Assembly (NCBI RefSeq): GCF_009733815.1
Contig: NZ_WNXY01000014.1
Location: 1-64,000 of the forward strand
Length of the DNA stretch: 64,000 nucleotides
Reading direction: 5' to 3'
Source: Pseudactinotalea suaedae
GTDB taxonomy: Bacteria; Actinomycetota; Actinomycetes; Actinomycetales; Beutenbergiaceae
The position numbers were made by a program, and so were the translations under genes. Below, piece after piece: positions 25,376-35,263 of this stretch. The notes beneath the pieces are model-generated. The model searched no databases. It saw only the letters and a list, made by a program, of their open reading frames with translations, and was not told where the DNA came from. How positions within the stretch are numbered: the first letter of the stretch is position 1; each line of letters starts with the position of its first letter.

Positions 25376-26365
25376 TCATCGAGCCTGGAGCTCGCGCAGC
25401 GGGCGGTCAGCGGAGCTGAACGCCGCACGCAGGGTCGATGTGGCCTGGTCGATCGCGGCCTGCGCGGCGTGGGTGCTGCGGAGTGCGTTGAGCATCACGA
25501 AGTCGTGAATGATGCCCTGGTAGCGGGTGGCGACCACCGGCACGCCGGCTGCGCGCAGCTTGTTCGCATACGCCTCTCCCTCGTCCCGCAGCACATCGGC
25601 CTCAGCGGTGATCACGAGGGCCGGGGGCAGGCCGGCGAGCTGGTCGAGCGTGGCCCGCAGCGGTGACGCGGTGATCTCGGCGCGTGCGGCGTCGTCGGTC
25701 GTGTACTGGTCCCAGAACCACTGCATCGCGTCACGACGCAGGAAGTAGCCGGTGGCGAACTGCCGGTAGGACTCGGTGTCGAACGACGCGTCGGTGACGG
25801 GGTAGAACAGCACCTGCTGCACGATCGGGACGTCGCCGCGCTCCTTGGCCATCAGCGCCAGCGCGGTCGCCATGTTGCCGCCGACCGAGTCACCGGCGAC
25901 GGCGATCCGAGTCGGGTCGAAACCCCGGTGGGCCGCGTGCTCGACGACCCAGCGCGCCACCGCGTAGCCCTGCTCGATCGCCGTCGGGTAGCGGGCCTCG
26001 GGCGACGGGTCGTACTCGGGGAACACGACGGCGGCACCGGTGCCGGTGGCGAGCTCGCGCACCAGCCGGTCGTGGGTGTGGGCGTTGCCGAAGACCCAAC
26101 CGGCGCCGTGGAGGTAGAGGATCACCGGCACCACCTCGGGCGCGTCGACAGGTCTGACGACCCGAACCTCGACCGATCCGGTGGGACCGCCTTCGACGGT
26201 GAGCCACTCCTCGTGCACCTCCGGCTTGGCGATGTCGCCGGCTTGCACCGCGTCCACGGTCTTGCGGCCCTCGACCGGTCCGAGGTCGAACAGGTACGGC
26301 GGGTCGGCGGTGGCTGCCGCGAACTCCGCGGCCTGGGGTTCGAGAATCACCTGGGAGGTGTGCAT
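25376..26365 (-). CDS. Hormone-sensitive-lipase-type alpha/beta hydrolase
   Basis: A 329-residue esterase of the HSL (family IV) type. The oxyanion-hole motif is HGAGW (86-90, a variant of HGGGW) and the nucleophile motif is GDSVGG (158-163, Ser160; usual form GDSAGG). The catalytic Asp lies in the AEADVLRDEG block and the His in GIIHDF. There is no signal peptide, so it acts in the cytosol on short acyl esters. It lies downstream of, and on the same strand as, the 921-residue LuxR-type regulator, separated by about 200 bp. Confidence 0.88.
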   Translation of the reverse strand: MHTSQVILEPQAAEFAAATADPPYLFDLGPVEGRKTVDAVQAGDIAKPEVHEEWLTVEGGPTGSVEVRVVRPVDAPEVVPVILYLHGAGWVFGNAHTHDRLVRELATGTGAAVVFPEYDPSPEARYPTAIEQGYAVARWVVEHAAHRGFDPTRIAVAGDSVGGNMATALALMAKERGDVPIVQQVLFYPVTDASFDTESYRQFATGYFLRRDAMQWFWDQYTTDDAARAEITASPLRATLDQLAGLPPALVITAEADVLRDEGEAYANKLRAAGVPVVATRYQGIIHDFVMLNALRSTHAAQAAIDQATSTLRAAFSSADRPLRELQAR

Positions 26366-26562
26366 GTCCGTGTCCTTTGCTCAGGGTGCGGTAGACCGTT
26401 GCGTGCGTCGATGGCTCGCGCGGTCGCTGTCATACGAGCGTGCGCGACCACCGGGCTGGTCGCCCCCGTGCCCTCCCTGGTCCGCACCCTGGGGTGGGCA
26501 TGGTGTCGAACGGCCCGGCCCCAGAGGGCACCCGCACGGTGCGTGGTGTGGCGCGCTGCGGG

Positions 26563-29328
26563 TCAGGGGGTCGAGCGCGCTCCGAGCGCCTCCGCCAGCC
26601 GCCTGCGCGAGTCGACACCCAGCTTTCGGTACACCTTGCGGAGGTGGTAGTCGACCGTGCTGGCACTCAGGAAGAGGCTGGCGGCGATCTCGCGGTTGGT
26701 GGCCGGACCGGCAGCGAGCTGCGCGATCGCCTCCTCCTGTGGCGTCAGGGGATCCACGCCCGTGGGCGTCCGCTGCCGCCGCACCGTCGCCCCTGTCGCG
26801 GCGAGCTCTCTGGCGGCGCGGCCGGCGAAGCGAGGAGCGCCCATCTCGACGAACATCGCGTGCGCCGTCGTGAGCTCGGTTCTGGCGTCCTTGCGTCGGT
26901 TCTGGCGGCGCAGCCACTCGCCGTAGAGCAGGTGCGTCCGAGCGAGATCGGTTCGGACGGGCGTGTTCCGCAGCTCCGATATGGAGCGGTGGAAGTGCGG
27001 CTCGGCGTCGTCCCCGGCCAGGATCGCTCGTCCCCGGGCGTGAAGGCCGGCGGCCCAGGCCGTGCCGCAGGCCTCGGACCTCGCGGCCAGCCTGTCGAGA
27101 GCCGTCGCGGCAGTGTCGTCGTGGCCACATCGGTGCGCCGCCTCGATGACCTCGGCGAGGATTCGCCCGCCCTGGATGAAGGGATCCCGCTCCAGCACGG
27201 GCCACGCCGCCTCCAGCGCGGCGGCGTAGTTGCCCAGGCTGTTCTCCAGGACCGCCAACGACAGGCTCCCGGCGTTGACCATGAGGCCGTTGCCCGTCTC
27301 CGAGATCGCTGCCGAGCGCGTGGCGCCGATGATCGCTCGGCACTCGGTCTCGTCCTCGCACCAGGCGCTCAGCTCCGAGCTGAGGAGCTTCCACGCCAGG
27401 GTGTCGTCACCGATGGAGCGTGCGATCTCCGCCACCGTCTCGCACATGGTGGCTGCCGCACCGAAGTTGCCGCACCACACCTCGCCCTGAGCCTGGTTCG
27501 CCAGCGTGCTGCGGAGCAGGTCGAGCGCTCCTCGCGACCGTTGCTCCGCGGCGTGGTGTGCCGTGATCTGCCGATAGGCGTCGATGTCGAGCAGCTCGAT
27601 CGCGATCGTGGCGCCGACGGTGCTCCATCGCGGGAAGGTGCTCGGAAGGCTGCGCTGCGTCATCGACTGCATCGCGGTGCGCAGGGCGCCGACGGCGCTG
27701 GTGTGGCCCCCGGTCAGCCGCGCGGCGAACGCCCGGATCAGGTCGTCGACGACCGACGTGTCGTCGGGTCCCAGGGACGTGAGGGCGGAGACTGCGACCT
27801 GCTCCGCGACATCGGGCTGTGCGAGATGTGAGCTGAGCACGACCATGAAGAGGCAGTCGGCGTACATGATCCGCGACAGTGCAGGCTCGAGCGCCTCGGT
27901 TGCCCGAGCCGCATCGAGCATCAGCGGCAGCGACTCCGCCAGCCGGACGATGGACGTGAGCGTGGCCCGCAACCGCTTCACCTGCGCCTGGACGAGTGGT
28001 TCGGCGTGCTCGACGCGGATGGTCTCGAGGAGCGTGGCCGCCTCACCCGGCGCTCCGGCCAGCAGGAGGGCGTTCGCCGCGATCATGCTGCGCTGGGCAC
28101 GGACCCGGGGCTCGGGCGTGAGCTCGGCGGCCCGTGTCAGCAGGGCGGCGTGGGCCGCGTAGCGTCCACGTCGTTCGGCCTCGTTGCCCCGGGCTTCGAG
28201 CGCGGCTGCGACGTCCTCGTCGGTGCCGCTCACCGAGTGCGCTCGGTGCCACACCCACGCGTCGGGCTCGGCCGCGGGATCGATCACCCGCGCAAGGGAG
28301 GAGTGGGCGCTCCGGCGGCTCGCGGGCGTCGCACTCCGGTAGACCGCCGAGCGTACGAGCGGATGCCGAAAGGTGATGGCACCGGCGACGTCGATCAGAC
28401 CCTCGTGCCGTGCCGCGTCCAGGGCGTCGGCGCTGAGGCCGCCGAGCGCCGCTGCCGACAGCACGGTGGCCAGCTCCGCACGCGAGTCGGCAGCAGCGAT
28501 GAGGAGCATCTGCTGGGTGCTCGTGGGGAGCACACGGACTCGTTCGACGTAGACGCCCTCGAGCTGATCGCCGATCGGCAGCGGGTCGGGCAGGTCGATG
28601 GTGCCGACCAGGTGCCCGGGGGAGAGCGCTCGGACGAGCTCGACGAGAGCCAGCGGGCACCCCTGCGTGCCGACCGCGAGGCGCCGACCCACGTCAGGAT
28701 CCACGACCGACCCGGATGCGGTCGACAAGAGCTCGGTGGTCGCCGCCGCCGAGAGCCCGGAGAGCTCCACCGTGGCGAGACCGTCGAAAGAACGGGCCAC
28801 GCGGTCGTCGGGTCGAGCAGCGAACACCAGCGCGAGCGACTCCGCCTGGATCCGACGGGCCACGAACACCAGGACGTCCAGGGACTCCCGGTCGAGCCAG
28901 TGCGCGTCGTCGATCACGATCAGCTTGGCACGGTCTGCCTCGGTCTCGGCCAGGAGCGTGAGGGTGGCCAGGCCGACCAGGAACCGGTCAGGTGCGGTGG
29001 AGCTCGCCAGGCCGATCGCCGCACCGAGCGCCTCGCGCTGGGGCGCGGGCAACCCGCTGTAGCCGTCCATGAACGGGATCAGCAGTCGCTGCAGCGCCGC
29101 GAACCCGAAGTCGGCCTCGCCCGCTGCCCCCCGGAGCTCGCTCGTGCGGATCCCCATGCTTCGGGCGTGTGTCGCCACCTCGGCGAGCAAGGTCGACTTG
29201 CCCATGCCGGCGGCGCTGCGGACCAGCAGCGCGCCGCTCGCGCCAGAGCGGGCGGCCTCGAGAAGGTCGACCAGCCGATCGAGCTCGGGCTGGCGGCCCA
29301 GGAGCGCCACGTCAGGACAGCGCGACAC
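26563..29328 (-). CDS. Large ATP-binding LuxR-family (LAL) regulator A
   Basis: A 921-residue LAL-type regulator. The N-terminal AAA/NTPase domain has Walker A RSAAGMGKSTLL (about 38-49) and Walker B LIVIDDAHWLD (about 136-146). A long helical TPR-like middle follows (about 330-850), then a C-terminal LuxR HTH (LTPQEEAIAQLAAGPATNRE..., about 860-915). Such MalT-like proteins activate catabolic or secondary-metabolite genes in response to a ligand. The start is a GTG at 29328; a second GTG six codons later is also possible. It stands back to back with a second LAL gene across about 270 bp. Confidence 0.88.
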   Translation of the reverse strand: MSRCPDVALLGRQPELDRLVDLLEAARSGASGALLVRSAAGMGKSTLLAEVATHARSMGIRTSELRGAAGEADFGFAALQRLLIPFMDGYSGLPAPQREALGAAIGLASSTAPDRFLVGLATLTLLAETEADRAKLIVIDDAHWLDRESLDVLVFVARRIQAESLALVFAARPDDRVARSFDGLATVELSGLSAAATTELLSTASGSVVDPDVGRRLAVGTQGCPLALVELVRALSPGHLVGTIDLPDPLPIGDQLEGVYVERVRVLPTSTQQMLLIAAADSRAELATVLSAAALGGLSADALDAARHEGLIDVAGAITFRHPLVRSAVYRSATPASRRSAHSSLARVIDPAAEPDAWVWHRAHSVSGTDEDVAAALEARGNEAERRGRYAAHAALLTRAAELTPEPRVRAQRSMIAANALLLAGAPGEAATLLETIRVEHAEPLVQAQVKRLRATLTSIVRLAESLPLMLDAARATEALEPALSRIMYADCLFMVVLSSHLAQPDVAEQVAVSALTSLGPDDTSVVDDLIRAFAARLTGGHTSAVGALRTAMQSMTQRSLPSTFPRWSTVGATIAIELLDIDAYRQITAHHAAEQRSRGALDLLRSTLANQAQGEVWCGNFGAAATMCETVAEIARSIGDDTLAWKLLSSELSAWCEDETECRAIIGATRSAAISETGNGLMVNAGSLSLAVLENSLGNYAAALEAAWPVLERDPFIQGGRILAEVIEAAHRCGHDDTAATALDRLAARSEACGTAWAAGLHARGRAILAGDDAEPHFHRSISELRNTPVRTDLARTHLLYGEWLRRQNRRKDARTELTTAHAMFVEMGAPRFAGRAARELAATGATVRRQRTPTGVDPLTPQEEAIAQLAAGPATNREIAASLFLSASTVDYHLRKVYRKLGVDSRRRLAEALGARSTP

Positions 29329-29599
29329 GTCGGGCGACGCAGCGCTCTATCACAGATCCTGAGTGTACGCATCTGTGTGTTGCCTGGTCTGGCGAATCAC
29401 CAGGCTTCTGAGACCGTTGCCGGCCATTCGCGGACCGGTGGTCCGCAGGCGCGTCGTCGGTCGCGAGCACGTGGGCCTCGCGCAGAGATCACGTAGTCAC
29501 GCACCGGATGGCCCAGCTTCACGACTACGCAGATGCAGGACGCGACGCACGCACGCGCGCGGGCAGCATCGAGTCACATCCGATGCGTGGAGGACGACC

Positions 29600-32419
29600 A
29601 TGACCATGACGGTGAACCCCGCGACGACGCGACCGCCCACCCGAGTCGACCACGCGGCGGGACCGACACAGGGTCCTGGCCGAGTGCTTCGGATCCGCTC
29701 GGGCCCCACGCGCACGACGATCGGCCTGCAGGACCAGCGGGCCGCGCTGATCGCGGTGATCGATCGCGCACGTGAGGGCAGCGGCCGCGCCGTCATGGTC
29801 CGCGGTCCGCGCGGCAGCGGCAAGACCCATCTGCTGGAGGCCGTAGCGGCGCAGACCGCGGAGTGCATGATGCTTCGCGCCAGCGGCGTGGAGGTGGAGT
29901 CCGGGATCGCCTACGGCACGGTGCAGCAGCTGTGCGGCCCGGTGGAGCACCGCATCGCCGAGCTGCCGAGGCCCCAGGCGGAGGCGCTCGCGACCGCGCT
30001 CGCGCTGACTCCAGGCTTAGCACCCGAGCCCTCGCTCGTCGGGCTCGCGCTGGTCTCGCTGCTCACGAACCTGGCCGAGGAACGACCGGTCGTCTGCGTC
30101 CTCGACGCCGCCGAGTGGATCGACGACAGCTCGGCGCGGGCCCTGGGGGTCGCCGCGCGTCGGCTGGCTGGTCTGCGGGTGGCGCTGCTGCTCGCGTCGA
30201 GCAGTCCCGCCACGCTCGCGGCGTTCGCCGGCGTCGACGAGATGTGGATCCACCCGCTCTCAGACGCCGAGGCAGGCGCGATGCTCGACCTCGAGCTGTT
30301 CGGGCGGCTGGATCCCGATGTGCGCGACCGCGTGATCGCAGAGACCCGCGGCAACCCGCTGGTCGTCCGCCAGCTCGCCCGCTCCACCTCCTCGCTCGCG
30401 CTCGCGGGCGGGTTCCGCGTCGACACCACGACCTGGGTGGACGCCGCACTCGACGCCCGCGTGACCGCACGCGTCGGCCGCGCGGACGACGACGCAGCGT
30501 TCGCGCTGCTGCTGGCCGCAGCCGAACCGCTGGGAGATGTGGCGACGTTCCACCGCGCGGTAGCGGCAGCCGGTCTGCCGACCGCCGCACCGGAGGCGGC
30601 AGTCGCGACGGAGCTGCTCACGCTCGAGGAACGGGTGCTCTTCCGGCACCCGCTGATGCGGCACCTGGTGTACCGATCCGCGTCCGAGACCCAGCGTCGT
30701 CGTGCTCACGCCGTCCTCGCCACCGCTGTCGAGAACCGGGCGGACCACGCGGCGTGGCACCGAGCGCGAGCGTGGACCGGTCAGGACGAGCGGCTCGCCG
30801 CATCGACCGAGCGCTCTCGGTCCCAGGCGGAACGGGCCGGTGGCGTCGCCGCCGCGGCGGCGTTCCTCAACATGGCCGCGACGCTCAGCGAACACCCTGG
30901 CGAAAGGTCGCGACGCGCGCTCGAGGCTGCGCGCCTGCACGCGCGCGGCGGCGCCTTCGACGACGCGCTCCGGCTCGTCGCGGATCTGGACCACCGGCTG
31001 GTGGGCTCGACGACACCCGCGACGGCGTACCTCGTCACCGCCGAGGTCGCCGCCTCGATCGGGCACGTGGACGCAGCGGGTGACCTGCTGGCCGCGGCCC
31101 ACGAGCTCGAGGTGACGGACCCGGTGCTGTCGGCGTCGGTGGCTCTGGCGGCGCTGGAGGCCGCGGCCGCGGCGGGCCGCCTCGGCGCAGGCGGGGGTGT
31201 GCTCGACGTCGCCAGACACGCACGCAGTCTGGCGGGCAGCGCTGCCGGGACCGCGGCCGGCGGGCTGCTCCGGGCGGTCGTCGCACGATGGAGCGGTGGG
31301 GGCACGCCGGACCACGCCGGGCTGGCGCGCGCGCTCGCGGCATGCCGTGACGATGAGTCCGCGGTGCTGCCGATGGCGGTCCGGGTGGCTATGGAGCTGC
31401 GGGACGAAGGCGCGTGGGTGGCGCTCACGCAGCGACAGGTCGACCTGGCCCGCAGGTCCGGCGAGCTGGCCCGGCTGCCGAGGGCGCTCGATCTCCAGGG
31501 GTGCCTGCACCTGTTGCGGGGAGAGGTCGCCCTTGCCGCGAGCAGCGCGGAGGAGGCGGCGGCGATCGCTCGTCGCATCGGTGCCGCCGAGCCGGTGCTC
31601 GCACCGGTCCTGATGGCGGCGTGGCGATCCTCCGGCACAGGTCAGGACGACGCGCTCGAGGGCTGTCCCAGCGCGGGTGGCCCAGGTCGGGGCGGCGGTC
31701 CCGGTGGTGCCGAGGCTCTTCTCGACCTCGGTCGCGCCATGGCACACACGGCATCGGGGCGGTACGAGCAGGCGCTGTGCGAGGCGCTGCGCGTGCTCAA
31801 GCTCGATGAGCCGTTCGTCTCGTCCTGGGCCGTGCCCGAGGTCGTCGAGGCGGCGGTACGCGCAGGCCGGCCGGACCTGGCGGCGCACGCGATCGAGGTG
31901 GCCCGGTCCGTCAGCGACGCCACCGGCTCGTCCTGGGCGCTCGGGGTCGAGCACAGGTGCCTGGCACTCCTTGCCGACGACGGCGCGGCGGAGGCGCACT
32001 TCGATGCTTCGGTGCGGCACCTGGTGCGGGCAGGCATGAGGTTGGACCTCGCGCGGACCCAGCTGCTGTACGGCGAGTGGCTGCGCCGACAGACCCGCCG
32101 GGTGGACGCACGGACGCCACTGCGCCAGGCGCTGGAGGTGTTCGAGGCCGCCGGCGCCGCCGCGTTCGCGACCCGTGCCTCGCTCGAGCTCCGCGCCACC
32201 GGAGAGCAGGCGCGCCGCCGGACCCCGGACACGCTCGTCGATCTCACCGAGCGCGAGGCCCAGGTGGCTGCACTCGCCGTCGAGGGCCTCTCCAACCCCG
32301 AGATCGGCATGCAGCTGTTCATCAGCGCGCGCACTGTCGAGTACCACCTGCACAAGGTGTTCGCGAAGCTGGGCATCACCTCCCGCGCCCAGCTGCGGGC
32401 GGCGCTGCCGCCGCGCTGA
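29600..32419 (+). CDS. Large ATP-binding LuxR-family (LAL) regulator B
   Basis: About 939 residues. The ATG at 29600 is chosen because GGAGG precedes it at good distance; upstream in-frame sequence is Arg/Cys-rich and not family-like. Walker A is VRGPRGSGKTHLL (about 57-69) and Walker B VVCVLDAAEWID, with Glu-Trp replacing the usual His-Trp after a DAA core. A helical repeat region fills the middle and a LuxR HTH ends the protein (LTEREAQVAALAVEGLSNPEIGM...). It is only distantly similar to the neighbouring regulator A. A Gly-rich insertion near residue 690 is unusual. Its last 44 bp overlap the convergent antiporter gene. Confidence 0.88.
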   Translation: MTMTVNPATTRPPTRVDHAAGPTQGPGRVLRIRSGPTRTTIGLQDQRAALIAVIDRAREGSGRAVMVRGPRGSGKTHLLEAVAAQTAECMMLRASGVEVESGIAYGTVQQLCGPVEHRIAELPRPQAEALATALALTPGLAPEPSLVGLALVSLLTNLAEERPVVCVLDAAEWIDDSSARALGVAARRLAGLRVALLLASSSPATLAAFAGVDEMWIHPLSDAEAGAMLDLELFGRLDPDVRDRVIAETRGNPLVVRQLARSTSSLALAGGFRVDTTTWVDAALDARVTARVGRADDDAAFALLLAAAEPLGDVATFHRAVAAAGLPTAAPEAAVATELLTLEERVLFRHPLMRHLVYRSASETQRRRAHAVLATAVENRADHAAWHRARAWTGQDERLAASTERSRSQAERAGGVAAAAAFLNMAATLSEHPGERSRRALEAARLHARGGAFDDALRLVADLDHRLVGSTTPATAYLVTAEVAASIGHVDAAGDLLAAAHELEVTDPVLSASVALAALEAAAAAGRLGAGGGVLDVARHARSLAGSAAGTAAGGLLRAVVARWSGGGTPDHAGLARALAACRDDESAVLPMAVRVAMELRDEGAWVALTQRQVDLARRSGELARLPRALDLQGCLHLLRGEVALAASSAEEAAAIARRIGAAEPVLAPVLMAAWRSSGTGQDDALEGCPSAGGPGRGGGPGGAEALLDLGRAMAHTASGRYEQALCEALRVLKLDEPFVSSWAVPEVVEAAVRAGRPDLAAHAIEVARSVSDATGSSWALGVEHRCLALLADDGAAEAHFDASVRHLVRAGMRLDLARTQLLYGEWLRRQTRRVDARTPLRQALEVFEAAGAAAFATRASLELRATGEQARRRTPDTLVDLTEREAQVAALAVEGLSNPEIGMQLFISARTVEYHLHKVFAKLGITSRAQLRAALPPR

Positions 32420-33605
32420 GCGGTCCACGGGGCTGGGACGCCGCGGCACGGGCCAGCACCGCCGTCGCCGCGGCCGGGAAGAGCAGCACGGAGAGCAGTC
32501 CCGCACCCACGAGTGCGGCCTGCTCCTGCGTACCCATGAGGCCGAGCTCGACCCCGATCGCGGTCGCGACGACCACGAACGGCAACGACGTCGCTTGCAG
32601 CAGCGCGGCGGCGGCAGCGGGCGCGCCCGTGACGGTGGGCCGGTAGAGCAGCACCGGCAACCCGCGGACAGCGAGCATCGCCAGCAGGAAGATCGGCACC
32701 AGCGTCGCGCTGCCGGGCTCGCTCACGAGCGCTCCGACGTCGAAGGTCACGCCGCTGGCGACGAAGAAGACAGGGATGAAGAACCCGTAGCCCATCGCCT
32801 CGAGCTTCGAGCGCGACTGCTCGCTGTGGGCGTGGGAGCGGTTGATCTGGCCCAGCGCGACGCCGGCCAGGAACGCGCCGAGGATGACCTCGAGGCCGAG
32901 CGCCTCGGCCAACGCAGCGAACCCGATGAGCAACGCCATCGCGATCCGGACCCGGATCTGGGCGCTCGAGCCCTCGAGGCGCTGCAGCGCCCGGTGAAGC
33001 AGGCGGAGTCTCGCCGCACCTCGCGCGGTGAGGCACACCAGCACGGCGGCCGCGACGAGCGCGCACACCAGCACCGCGCTCGAGGCCGGGCTGCCCCCGG
33101 TGGAGAACAGCACGCTCAGGGCCACGATCGCCCCGATGTCGGCGATCGAGCCGGCGGCGATGACGACCGAGCCGAACGGCGAGCCGAGCATGCCCGAGTC
33201 CTTGAGGACCGGGACCAGCACGCCCAGAGCGGTGGTGCACAGCACGACGGCCACCAGGGTCGGCGTCTCGACCAGGCCGGTCGCGGCCAGGACGAGTGCC
33301 GCCAGCGCCGCGAGCACGCAGGAGACCACGAAACCGAGCCCGACGACGGTGAGCACCCGGCCACGGAGCGGGCCGAGGTCGAGCTCGAGGCCGGCGAGGA
33401 ACAGCACGAAGGCCAGCCCGATCAGGGCGACGACCTCGATGGTCGGGTCGATGGTCACCCATCCAAGAACGGCGGGTCCGACGGCGATGCCCGCAGCGAT
33501 CTCGACGACCACGGCCGGGACCGGGGCGCTCGAGCGCAGGCTCAGCAGCAGCGGGACCGCCAGCGCGATCGTGACGACGACGAGCAGCTGCGAGAAGTCA
33601 GGCAT
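32376..33605 (-). CDS. CPA2/Kef-type cation/proton antiporter
   Basis: A 409-residue membrane protein with about 12-13 hydrophobic segments. It belongs to the Na+/H+ exchanger (CPA2, KefB-like) family: the FVLFLAGLELDLGPLRGR stretch in TM4 and the ILGAFLAGVALGQINR region are characteristic. No TrkA-N regulatory domain follows, so it is a bare membrane unit. The ATG at 33605 has AGGAG 7 nt before it; longer readings add a Cys-rich, non-membrane tail. It would exchange K+ or Na+ for H+. It is divergent from the first of two paralogous hydrolases and convergent with LAL regulator B. Confidence 0.88.
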   Translation of the reverse strand: MPDFSQLLVVVTIALAVPLLLSLRSSAPVPAVVVEIAAGIAVGPAVLGWVTIDPTIEVVALIGLAFVLFLAGLELDLGPLRGRVLTVVGLGFVVSCVLAALAALVLAATGLVETPTLVAVVLCTTALGVLVPVLKDSGMLGSPFGSVVIAAGSIADIGAIVALSVLFSTGGSPASSAVLVCALVAAAVLVCLTARGAARLRLLHRALQRLEGSSAQIRVRIAMALLIGFAALAEALGLEVILGAFLAGVALGQINRSHAHSEQSRSKLEAMGYGFFIPVFFVASGVTFDVGALVSEPGSATLVPIFLLAMLAVRGLPVLLYRPTVTGAPAAAAALLQATSLPFVVVATAIGVELGLMGTQEQAALVGAGLLSVLLFPAAATAVLARAAASQPRGPLSAAAAPPAAGRGR

Positions 33606-33737
33606 CGGGATCTCCTGTCGGACGGGGGGAGGTGCTGCTGAGCACCCCCACGGTCGGCCTGCGGGTGATCGTTCGCATCCGGACACCTACCGGGGTGCCC
33701 CTGGTCCGCTCCTGCCGTGCGCGGGGCAGGAGGCGGA

Positions 33738-33753
33738 CTAGGGCCTCGCCTAG
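33738..33753. promoter_or_regulatory. CTAGG/CCTAG inverted repeat in a divergent promoter region
   Basis: CTAGG (33738-33742) and CCTAG (33749-33753) are inverted with 6 bp between them, about 100 bp before the hydrolase start. The right arm continues as CCTAGGCAC, the same half-site as in the HxlR operator at 23.8 kb. This may be coincidence. Confidence 0.3.
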
Positions 33754-33847
33754 GCACGACCCGGATGCCGCCCCAACGGCACCGCGACACGCTCGTGCTC
33801 ATCACCCATCCGCCACCGTCGGTGGTGGCACACCCCCAGGAGATGTC

Positions 33848-34585
33848 ATGAGCCACAGCACCCCCACCGTCGTCCTCGTCCACGGCGCCTTCGCCGAGTC
33901 GGCGAGCTGGAACGAGGTGATCAGCCGTCTCGGCGAGCGCGGCATCAGGGCCGTCGCGGCGCCGAACGAGCTGCGCAGCCTGGCTGCCGACGCGGCGGCC
34001 GTGAGGAGCGTCGTGACCGCCATCGACGGTCCGGTCCTCCTGGCCGGCCACTCCTACGGCGGCGCCGTCATCAGCGAGGCCGCTCAGGGAGCGGACAACG
34101 TGGTCGGCCTGGTCTATGTGGCCGGGTTCGCGCCCGAGGTGGGGGAGAGCTGCGGCGACCTCACCAACCGGTTGCCCGGCAGCACCCTGCCGTTGACGCT
34201 CCGGACCGTCGAGCTGGCGGACGGGACCACCGACTTCTACATCAGGGCCGACCTGTACCACCAGCAGTTCTGCGCCGACGTCCCCCTCGGGATCGCCGTG
34301 CAGATGGCGGCGACCCAACGGCCGTTGCGGGACGTCGCGCTGACGGAGGCGGCGGTCGACCCGGCGTGGAAGCGGCTGCCCTCGTGGTTCGTCTTCCCCG
34401 ACCAGGACCGCAACATCCCCGTGGCGCTGCACCGGCTCATGGCCGAGCGCGCCGGTGCGATCGAGACCGTCGAGGTCCCCGGCGCCTCCCACGCGATCAC
34501 CGTGTCGCAGGCAGGCGCCGTCACCGACTCCATCCGTACGGCCGCCAAGTACGTGAGCCGGGCCGCCGTCAACCACATGGTCTAG
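33848..34585 (+). CDS. Alpha/beta hydrolase, HNL/methylesterase-like, paralog A
   Basis: A 245-residue hydrolase. HGAFAESASW (12-21) supplies the oxyanion loop, AGHSYGG (66-72) the nucleophile Ser69, PDQDRNIP the acidic residue and GASHAITVSQ the catalytic His. This compact form (HGA at the first strand, GHSYGG elbow, SHA[IV]T end) is shared with hydroxynitrile-lyase and methylesterase relatives and many uncharacterised bacterial enzymes. AGGAG precedes the ATG. It opens a same-strand run with a RidA gene and a second copy of itself; the two copies align along their whole length. Substrate unknown. Confidence 0.88.
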   Translation: MSHSTPTVVLVHGAFAESASWNEVISRLGERGIRAVAAPNELRSLAADAAAVRSVVTAIDGPVLLAGHSYGGAVISEAAQGADNVVGLVYVAGFAPEVGESCGDLTNRLPGSTLPLTLRTVELADGTTDFYIRADLYHQQFCADVPLGIAVQMAATQRPLRDVALTEAAVDPAWKRLPSWFVFPDQDRNIPVALHRLMAERAGAIETVEVPGASHAITVSQAGAVTDSIRTAAKYVSRAAVNHMV

Positions 34586-34637
34586 CACCGCGACCGCCGG
34601 CGCACGACATGCGTCGCCGTCCGAGCAAGGAGAACCC

Positions 34638-35168
34638 ATGGACACCCACACCTCGGGCTCGGCCACGGCTGCCGAGCCGGCGACCGGACCGCTCGTCCGA
34701 CTCGCCGAGCTCGGCCTTCGACTGCCGCTGGCGCCGGCCGCGGTGGCTGCCTACGTGCCGGCGCTGCACGTCGGCACGCGCGTGCTCACCTCCGGTCAGC
34801 TCCCGTTCGTCGACGGCAACCTGCCTACCACGGGTCGGCTGGGTGAGGCGATCACCGTGCCCGAGGGGTCCGACCTGGCGCGTGTGGCAGTCATGAACGC
34901 CCTCGCCGCCGTGCACGGCCTGGTGCCGCTCGAGCACGTCGTCCGGGTCGTCAAGCTGGTCGGCTACGTCGCCTCGGCCGACGGCTTCATCGAGCAACCG
35001 GTCGTCGTCGACGGTGCCTCGCACCTGATCGGCCAGATCTTCGGTGAGCGCGGGCGCCATGCCCGCTCCGCCGTCGGTGTCGCGTGGCTGCCGCTCGGCT
35101 CGCCCGTCGAGATCGAGCTCGAGGTCGAGGTCGAGGTCGCCGAGCGGCCCCACGCCCACTCGGCGTGA
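34638..35168 (+). CDS. RidA/YjgF family protein
   Basis: A 176-residue protein of the YjgF/YER057c/UK114 family. These trimeric proteins hydrolyse reactive enamine/imine intermediates or act as related deaminases. LTSGQLPFVDG, the AAVHGLVPLEHVVRVVKLVGYVAS helix-strand and the C-terminal SAVGVAWLPLGSPVEIELEVEV block match the YjgF-like_2 subgroup; the usual C-terminal R-x-x-V catalytic Arg of classical RidA is replaced by HARSAVGV. The N-terminal extension of about 30 residues is longer than in E. coli RidA. It lies between two paralogous hydrolases, with an AAGGAGA Shine-Dalgarno. Confidence 0.88.
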   Translation: MDTHTSGSATAAEPATGPLVRLAELGLRLPLAPAAVAAYVPALHVGTRVLTSGQLPFVDGNLPTTGRLGEAITVPEGSDLARVAVMNALAAVHGLVPLEHVVRVVKLVGYVASADGFIEQPVVVDGASHLIGQIFGERGRHARSAVGVAWLPLGSPVEIELEVEVEVAERPHAHSA

Positions 35169-35263
35169 GCCGAGCGGCACTCGCACCGTCACCCCCATCA
35201 GAACCCGTTTTCGTCACCACCCATGTGGCGCGCACCAGCGCGTCCTCACCGAAAGGAACACTC

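Noticed and set aside
29363-29599. N-terminal extension of LAL regulator B
   Set aside because: The extra residues are Arg/Cys-rich and unlike LAL N-termini; GGAGG marks the ATG at 29600 as the start.
30260-32506. Long minus-strand open frame of 748 codons
   Set aside because: It is antisense to LAL regulator B, which has Walker and LuxR HTH motifs; the antisense frame has none.
33738-33757. Second HxlR-regulated operator
   Set aside because: Only one half-site (CCTAGGCAC) matches the operator at 23.8 kb; the opposite arm does not, so shared regulation is not supported.
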